A program made the translations under genes and the position numbers. Below the pieces are notes generated by a model. It did not search any database, was not told where the DNA came from, and worked only from the letters and a program-made list of their open reading frames with translations. This document shows positions 60,061 to 64,000 of a DNA stretch of 64,000 bases, one piece after another; position 1 is the first letter of the stretch; each line of letters opens with the position of its first letter. This DNA is from Micromonospora narathiwatensis. Lineage in GTDB: Bacteria > Actinomycetota > Actinomycetes > Mycobacteriales > Micromonosporaceae. The DNA lies in assembly GCF_900089605.1 (NCBI RefSeq), contig NZ_LT594324.1:6510001-6574000 (forward strand), given 5' to 3'.

Positions 60061-60095
60061 GAGTGTTCGGTGTCGGGTGTCCGACACCCGTACTC
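60061..60095. promoter_or_regulatory. long palindrome in the LuxR/GTPase-like divergent region
   Basis: Core arms GGTGTCGG (60069-60076) and CCGACACC (60081-60088) with a 4-base spacer, framed by outer GAGT (60061-60064) and ACTC (60092-60095). Lies between the two divergent promoters. Confidence 0.5.
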
Positions 60096-60130
60096 TTCCG
60101 GCATCCGGGCGAAGTGACCGGATTTCCCAC

Positions 60131-60154
60131 GCGACCGGCCCGCAACCCGGTCGC
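60131..60154 (+). promoter_or_regulatory. inverted repeat just ahead of the dynamin-like gene
   Basis: GCGACCGG (60131-60138) and CCGGTCGC (60147-60154), 8-base loop, 20 bases before ATG 60174 and immediately before the GGGAGG ribosome site. Could act on transcription or as a leader hairpin. Confidence 0.4.
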
Positions 60155-60173
60155 CTGATCGGGAGGCCGCGTG

Positions 60174-61730
60174 ATGAAGCCGGGTTCTCTCCCCTCGGCT
60201 GGCGTGCCCCGACCAGCCGAGTTGTCGCCCTGGGCGCCGCTGCCCAGCCGGCCCGGGGCGGCCGGCCCTGGCCCCGACGATCCGCTGGCCGTCGTCGTCG
60301 TGGGTCCGGCCGGTGCCGGCCGCCGGCAACTGCTCGCCGGCCTGCTCGGGCTGGAGCCCGGGATGCTGACCGTGCCGGCCGGCAGCTACCTGCTCGTCAA
60401 CCACGGCAAGGCGCCGGCCCGCGCCGCGTACGTGCCGGGCTACCGCCAGCCGCACTCGTACGGCCCCGGTCCGCTCGCCCCCGGTCCGGCGCTCGCCCGC
60501 CCGCCCCGGCGGGTGGAGCTGAGCCTGCCCGACCCGCTGCTGCGCCACTTCGCGTTGCTCGACACGCCGGACACCGGCTCGCTCGGCGTCGCCGCCACCC
60601 GGGTGCTGCTCGACGCGGTGAGCCGGGCCGGCGCCCTGCTGTTCGTGATCTCCGCCGACCAGGCGTTCACCGCCGCCGAGCTGGACCTGCTGGCCGAGGC
60701 GGCCCGTGCCCGGGTCGAGGTGGTCTTCGCGGTCACTCCGGGGGCCGCCGGCTGGGCGACCGTGGCGGACGGCCCGACGACGACGGACGACACGGGGGCG
60801 TCCGTCGCGTCGGCCGGCCCGCCGGCGCCACGGGTGGCGGGGCAGCTGTTCGACCCGGTGCAGGTCTCGGTCGGGACGCACCGCGCCGCCGTGCTGTCCG
60901 CGGTGCCCGCCCTCGCCGCGGCCCGCTGGTACCCCGTGCGGCAGGTCGACGACCAGGCCCTGCGCTTCGCCCTGGTGGGCTGGGCGGCGGACGAGGGGCT
61001 GCGCCGCGGCAGCGCCCACCCGCCGGAGCCGCCGGGCGCGTACGGCCGGGTGTCCGTCGTGCCGGGGCTCGACGCCGGCGACGTCGCCGAGCGCCTGGAC
61101 CGCCAGGTCCGCACCTGCGCCCAGCGGATCCGCCAGCACCTCGCGCTGGAGTTGGCCAACATCCACCTCCGGGTGGTGCAGGAGATCGTCTTCGGGGTCG
61201 GCTGCGCCGGTCTGCCGCAGCTCTTCGACCAGGAGATGGAGGCGCTGTCGCAACTCGCCACCGCCCGTTGCGACGCGGCGGTCCGCGGCATCGTCGACGA
61301 CGCGGCGGCCGGGGTCTTCGGCGCGCCCCTGGCCGAGGGGGTGCGCCGCCGGATCATCCACGCCGTCCGATGGGGCCTCGCCGACCACCCGGCCGGCCGG
61401 GAGCTGGACCGGGTGCTCCTGGTCACCAGCACGGCCGGGGTGGCCGGGCTGGCCGGCGACGGCGCGCTCGACGCGCTGGTCTCCTTCCCCGGCGCGGTAC
61501 GCGACGAGGCGCTGCCTCCGGTCGGGGTGGCCCTGTCCGGCGGCTGCTGGCAGCAGTGGCGCGTGCCCGGCGGCGACGACCCGAACGCCGCGCGTTCCTG
61601 GGCGCAGCGGGCGTTGCGCGAGGTCGAGCTGGAACTGACCCGCGAGGTGTCGCGGCGCTTCGAGGCGGTCCGGCTCTCATTCGGCGCGGTGCTCACAGAT
61701 GCTGTCGACCACGGCATTCTGCTCGCCTGA
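60174..61730 (+). CDS. dynamin-like GTPase-related protein with altered P-loop
   Basis: 518 residues. ATG 60174 is preferred to GTG 60171 for spacing from GGGAGG. Residues about 38-180 look like a P-loop GTPase: [20 protein letters not shown] in the Walker A place, [14 protein letters not shown] like the switch II DxxG region, and [19 protein letters not shown]. But the P-loop reads GPAGAGRR, with Arg in place of the Lys and Ser/Thr, so GTP hydrolysis is doubtful. The C-terminal half (about 300-510) is helical with [20 protein letters not shown] and [20 protein letters not shown], as in dynamin-like stalks. It may be a membrane-shaping partner of another protein. Function unknown. Confidence 0.65.
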   Translation: MKPGSLPSAGVPRPAELSPWAPLPSRPGAAGPGPDDPLAVVVVGPAGAGRRQLLAGLLGLEPGMLTVPAGSYLLVNHGKAPARAAYVPGYRQPHSYGPGPLAPGPALARPPRRVELSLPDPLLRHFALLDTPDTGSLGVAATRVLLDAVSRAGALLFVISADQAFTAAELDLLAEAARARVEVVFAVTPGAAGWATVADGPTTTDDTGASVASAGPPAPRVAGQLFDPVQVSVGTHRAAVLSAVPALAAARWYPVRQVDDQALRFALVGWAADEGLRRGSAHPPEPPGAYGRVSVVPGLDAGDVAERLDRQVRTCAQRIRQHLALELANIHLRVVQEIVFGVGCAGLPQLFDQEMEALSQLATARCDAAVRGIVDDAAAGVFGAPLAEGVRRRIIHAVRWGLADHPAGRELDRVLLVTSTAGVAGLAGDGALDALVSFPGAVRDEALPPVGVALSGGCWQQWRVPGGDDPNAARSWAQRALREVELELTREVSRRFEAVRLSFGAVLTDAVDHGILLA

Positions 61731-61845
61731 GGTGGGCGTCGCCGGCCGGTCGCCCGGGTCGCCGTACGCGGCCCGGGTGGGTGAACCGGGCCGGCCCGGC
61801 GTTCCGATTCATCGGTCGCCCGGATCCGGTGGCACGATGGGGGGC

Positions 61846-62136
61846 ATGGCGGCTCCGCAGGTTGCGCCGGTCGAGACGCCGGACACCGATGAGGTGCCGG
61901 TCTCCGACCGGCCGTGGGTGACGATTGTCTGGGACGATCCGGTCAACCTCATGACGTACGTCACCTGGGTCTTCCAGAAGCTCTTCGGCTACAGCCGGGA
62001 GAAGGCCGAGCAGCTCATGCTGGACGTGCACCACAAGGGCAAGGCCGTGGTCTCCAGCGGGGCCCGCGAGCGGATGGAGCACGACGCGTCGCAGCTGCAC
62101 GCGTACGGGCTCTGGGCGACGGTGGACCGGTCGTGA
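61846..62136 (+). CDS. clpS: ClpS, adaptor of the Clp protease
   Basis: 96 residues from ATG 61846; ATG 61837 is an in-frame alternative. Landmarks: [43 protein letters not shown], with the Asp-Asp-x-x-N pocket that binds N-end-rule residues and a His (VHHKG) that contacts ClpA/ClpC. It delivers N-degron substrates to the Clp protease. Followed directly by a 27-codon coupled frame and the DUF2017 gene, as in other actinomycetes. Confidence 0.95.
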   Translation: MAAPQVAPVETPDTDEVPVSDRPWVTIVWDDPVNLMTYVTWVFQKLFGYSREKAEQLMLDVHHKGKAVVSSGARERMEHDASQLHAYGLWATVDRS

Positions 62137-62216
62137 GCGAGCGTGGCAAGCGAATCATCAGACTCGACGCGGTGAAGGCTCACGCCGGCGCCGACCGCAG
62201 GGAGGCGTTGGCGTGA
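62133..62216 (+). CDS. 27-codon coupled reading frame between clpS and DUF2017
   Basis: GTG 62133 overlaps the clpS stop (GTGA), the frame reads [20 protein letters not shown] then DRREALA, and its TGA overlaps the next GTG at 62213 (GTGA). The overlap at both ends suggests translational coupling; alternatively it is an accidental linker or a short dispersed repeat of this genus. Too short for the usual gene finders and unproved. Confidence 0.35.
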   Translation: MSERGKRIIRLDAVKAHAGADRREALA

Positions 62217-62716
62217 GCATGTTCCGCCGCTACGGCGACCGCTACGTGGCCACCTTCGCCGTGGACGAGGTGCGCGTGCTGCGCAAGGTCGCCTCCGAGG
62301 TGGTCGGCCTGCTCACCGACGGCTTCGACCACGGCGATCCGGTGGTCGGCCGGCTCTTTCCCGAGGTCTACCCGGAGGACGCGGCGAGCACCGCGGAGTT
62401 CCGCCGCTACACGGAGGGCGACCTCAAGACCGCCAAGATCGACCAGGCCGGCGCGATCCTCGCCGCGCTGCCCGGCGGGGAGGTCGGCGGCGAGGTGCGC
62501 CTGGACGCCGAGGCGGCCGAGGCGTGGCTGCGCGCGCTCAACGACGCCCGGCTGGCGATGGGGGTCCGGCTGGAGATCAAGGACGGCACCGACGTGGGGG
62601 AGGAACTCGACGAGGCGGTGGCCGTGGATCCGACCTCCTCCAGGGTGTTCCAACTGTCGGTATACGCGTACCTGGGATATCTGCAGGAATCCCTGCTCAA
62701 CGCCCTGATCGACTGA
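62213..62716 (+). CDS. DUF2017 family protein
   Basis: 167 residues from GTG 62213, GGGAGG eight bases upstream. FRRYGDRYVATFAVDEVRVL, then LLTDGFDHGDPVVGRLFPEV and WLRALNDARLAMGVRLEI, ending YLGYLQESLLNALID, match the DUF2017 family that follows clpS in many actinomycetes (Rv1332 in M. tuberculosis). Its role is unknown; linkage to clpS suggests an accessory of proteolysis. Confidence 0.9.
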   Translation: MSMFRRYGDRYVATFAVDEVRVLRKVASEVVGLLTDGFDHGDPVVGRLFPEVYPEDAASTAEFRRYTEGDLKTAKIDQAGAILAALPGGEVGGEVRLDAEAAEAWLRALNDARLAMGVRLEIKDGTDVGEELDEAVAVDPTSSRVFQLSVYAYLGYLQESLLNALID

Positions 62717-62758
62717 GTCGTGACGGTTACCACCTCGCCGCCCACGACCGGCAGAGGC

Positions 62759-62764
62759 TAGGCT
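62759..62764 (+). promoter_or_regulatory. leaderless -10 element of mec
   Basis: TAGGCT, seven bases before GTG 62772; no Shine-Dalgarno sequence. Confidence 0.5.
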
Positions 62765-62771
62765 GGTCGGC

Positions 62772-63260
62772 GTGCTGAGCATCGACCGGTCGATCATCGA
62801 CGCGATCGTGGCCCACGCGCGTCGGGACCACCCGGACGAGGCGTGCGGCGTGGTCGCCGGCCCCGCCGGCAGCGACACCCCGACCCGGCACATCCCGATG
62901 GAGAACGCCGCCCGCTCCATGACGTTCTACGAGTTCGACTCGATGGAGCAGTTGCGGTTGTGGCGGGAGATGGACGACCGCGACGAGGAGCCGGTCGTCA
63001 TCTACCACTCGCACACCGCGACGGAGGCCTACCCGTCCCGTACGGACATCTCCTTCGCCGGCGAGCCGGGGGCACACTACCTGCTCGTCTCGACCCGCGA
63101 GCCCGACACGGAGGAGATCCGCTCCTTCCGCATCGTCGACGGCGTGGTCACCGAGGAGCCGGTCCGGATCGTGGATGCCGCCGTGGACCCGCACGCCGTC
63201 CAGTCCTACATGTTCGGGCAGAGCCCGGCGACGGTCGACTACGAGTGTTCCGGCAGCTGA
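62772..63260 (+). CDS. mec: JAMM/Mov34 peptidase acting on CysO-cysteine
   Basis: 162 residues from GTG 62772. JAMM motif HSHTATEAYPSRTD: His-x-His, ten residues, Asp, plus upstream Glu in HPDEACGVVAG. In M. tuberculosis the homologue Mec (Rv1334) releases cysteine from CysO-cysteine. Here it starts the order mec-cysO-cysM with a leaderless promoter. Because CysO in this genome has a tail after its diglycine, this peptidase could also do the maturation cleavage, as QbsD does for QbsE in Pseudomonas. Confidence 0.92.
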   Translation: MLSIDRSIIDAIVAHARRDHPDEACGVVAGPAGSDTPTRHIPMENAARSMTFYEFDSMEQLRLWREMDDRDEEPVVIYHSHTATEAYPSRTDISFAGEPGAHYLLVSTREPDTEEIRSFRIVDGVVTEEPVRIVDAAVDPHAVQSYMFGQSPATVDYECSGS

Positions 63261-63325
63261 CTCCCCAGCGCCGGCACCTCTTCTCTCTTCCCGTCACCTG
63301 GCACGACCCGAACAAGGAGCACAGC

Positions 63326-63691
63326 ATGGCCATCGAGGTTCGCATCCCCACCATCCTGCGTAGCTACACCGGCGGCGCCAAGGCCGTCGAGGGCGCCGGC
63401 GACACGCTGGCCGACCTGCTCGCCGACCTGGACAGCCGGCACGCCGGCCTGAAGGCCCGGCTGGTCACCGACGCCGGCGCGCTGCACCGGTTCGTCAACG
63501 TCTACGTCAACGACGAGGACGTCCGTTTCCTGGGCGCGCTCGACGCCAAGCTCAACGACGGCGACAGCGTCACCATCCTGCCGGCCGTGGCCGGCGGCGC
63601 GTTCGGCTTCGCCGCGGCGGCGGCGATCGCCCAGCACAGCGCCGCGGCCGGCGCGATCGCCCGGCACCCCGCCGCAGCACGTACCCGCTGA
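63326..63691 (+). CDS. cysO: CysO sulfur carrier (ubiquitin-like) with extended C-terminus
   Basis: 121 residues from ATG 63326 (AAGGAG six bases ahead). The MoaD/ThiS/ubiquitin fold is clear (MAIEVRIPTILRSYTGGAKA, HRFVNVYVNDEDVRFLGALD, SVTILPAVAGG). The diglycine that must be C-terminal to carry sulfur is at residues 90-91, followed by 30 more residues, Ala-rich, with an internal repeat AIAQHSAAA / AIARHPAAA. In M. tuberculosis CysO ends at the diglycine. Sulfur loading would therefore need removal of the tail. The repeat is also visible in DNA as a 30-base duplication (63623 and 63653). Confidence 0.9.
   Translation: MAIEVRIPTILRSYTGGAKAVEGAGDTLADLLADLDSRHAGLKARLVTDAGALHRFVNVYVNDEDVRFLGALDAKLNDGDSVTILPAVAGGAFGFAAAAAIAQHSAAAGAIARHPAAARTR

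Positions 63692-64000
<309 letters not shown>

Overview
The window is very GC-rich, with GTG and TTG starts, short intergenic gaps and actinobacterial families throughout: class-E sortase-type motif, F420-type oxidoreductase, SARP/BTAD regulator, LAL-type LuxR regulator, and CBM2 cellulases. Its last 8 kb follows the Mycobacterium tuberculosis order pncB - clpS - DUF2017 - mec - cysO - cysM. I infer a chromosomal segment of a Micromonosporaceae-like soil actinomycete, with ordinary core genes, many secreted enzymes and one intact insertion sequence.

Layout. 1-6.6 kb: start of a SARP regulator, a GYD protein, a GT2 glycosyltransferase followed by a 54-residue LAxTG mini-protein, an aldo-keto reductase, a divergent SDR / MmyB-type regulator pair and a secreted beta-rich protein. 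6.7-12.5 kb: a second aldo-keto reductase, then a tight four-gene operon (substrate-binding/VWA lipoprotein, XpaC-like protein, second binding protein, TelA). 13-23 kb: membrane-anchored HTH protein, DUF1697, ParA plus a coupled small protein, YqeB-like/ABC exporter operon facing a NarL-type two-component system, AAA ATPase, and the first of two paralogous small CRLHRWGRR proteins. 23-33 kb: M15 peptidase, a caspase-like protein, F420-type enzyme, serine hydrolase, pentapeptide protein, second CRLHRWGRR protein, PBP4-type carboxypeptidase, cysteine-free HesB-like protein and a T4-beta-like protein.

33-43 kb: expansin-CBM2, PepSY protein with an OmpR-type two-component system, secreted M14 carboxypeptidase, YibE/F protein, small secreted protein, cupin and a GH15 remnant. 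43-50 kb: threonine synthase coupled to a LigD-like phosphoesterase with a degenerate ligase domain, third aldo-keto reductase, GH12-CBM2 endoglucanase under a CebR-like operator, an IS4-family element with a 10-bp target duplication, and an IclR regulator facing an FAD monooxygenase. 51-64 kb: lone ctaD, alpha/beta-hydrolase lipoprotein, MFS exporter, NAD salvage genes pncB-pncA, a large LuxR regulator, a dynamin-like protein without the P-loop lysine, then clpS - DUF2017 - mec - cysO - cysM (sulfur-carrier cysteine synthesis).

The genes group into plant-polymer degradation (expansin, GH12, CebR-like sites), envelope remodelling (M15, PBP4, GT2/LAxTG, two-component systems), NAD and cysteine metabolism, and a TelA-linked system of unknown purpose. 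The most unusual points are the VWA/XpaC/TelA operon, a CysO whose diglycine is buried behind a 30-residue tail, the LigD-like protein with an intact phosphoesterase but broken ligase motifs, the caspase-like protein, and a set of probable leaderless promoters. Function calls rest on motif reading only; no database search was possible.
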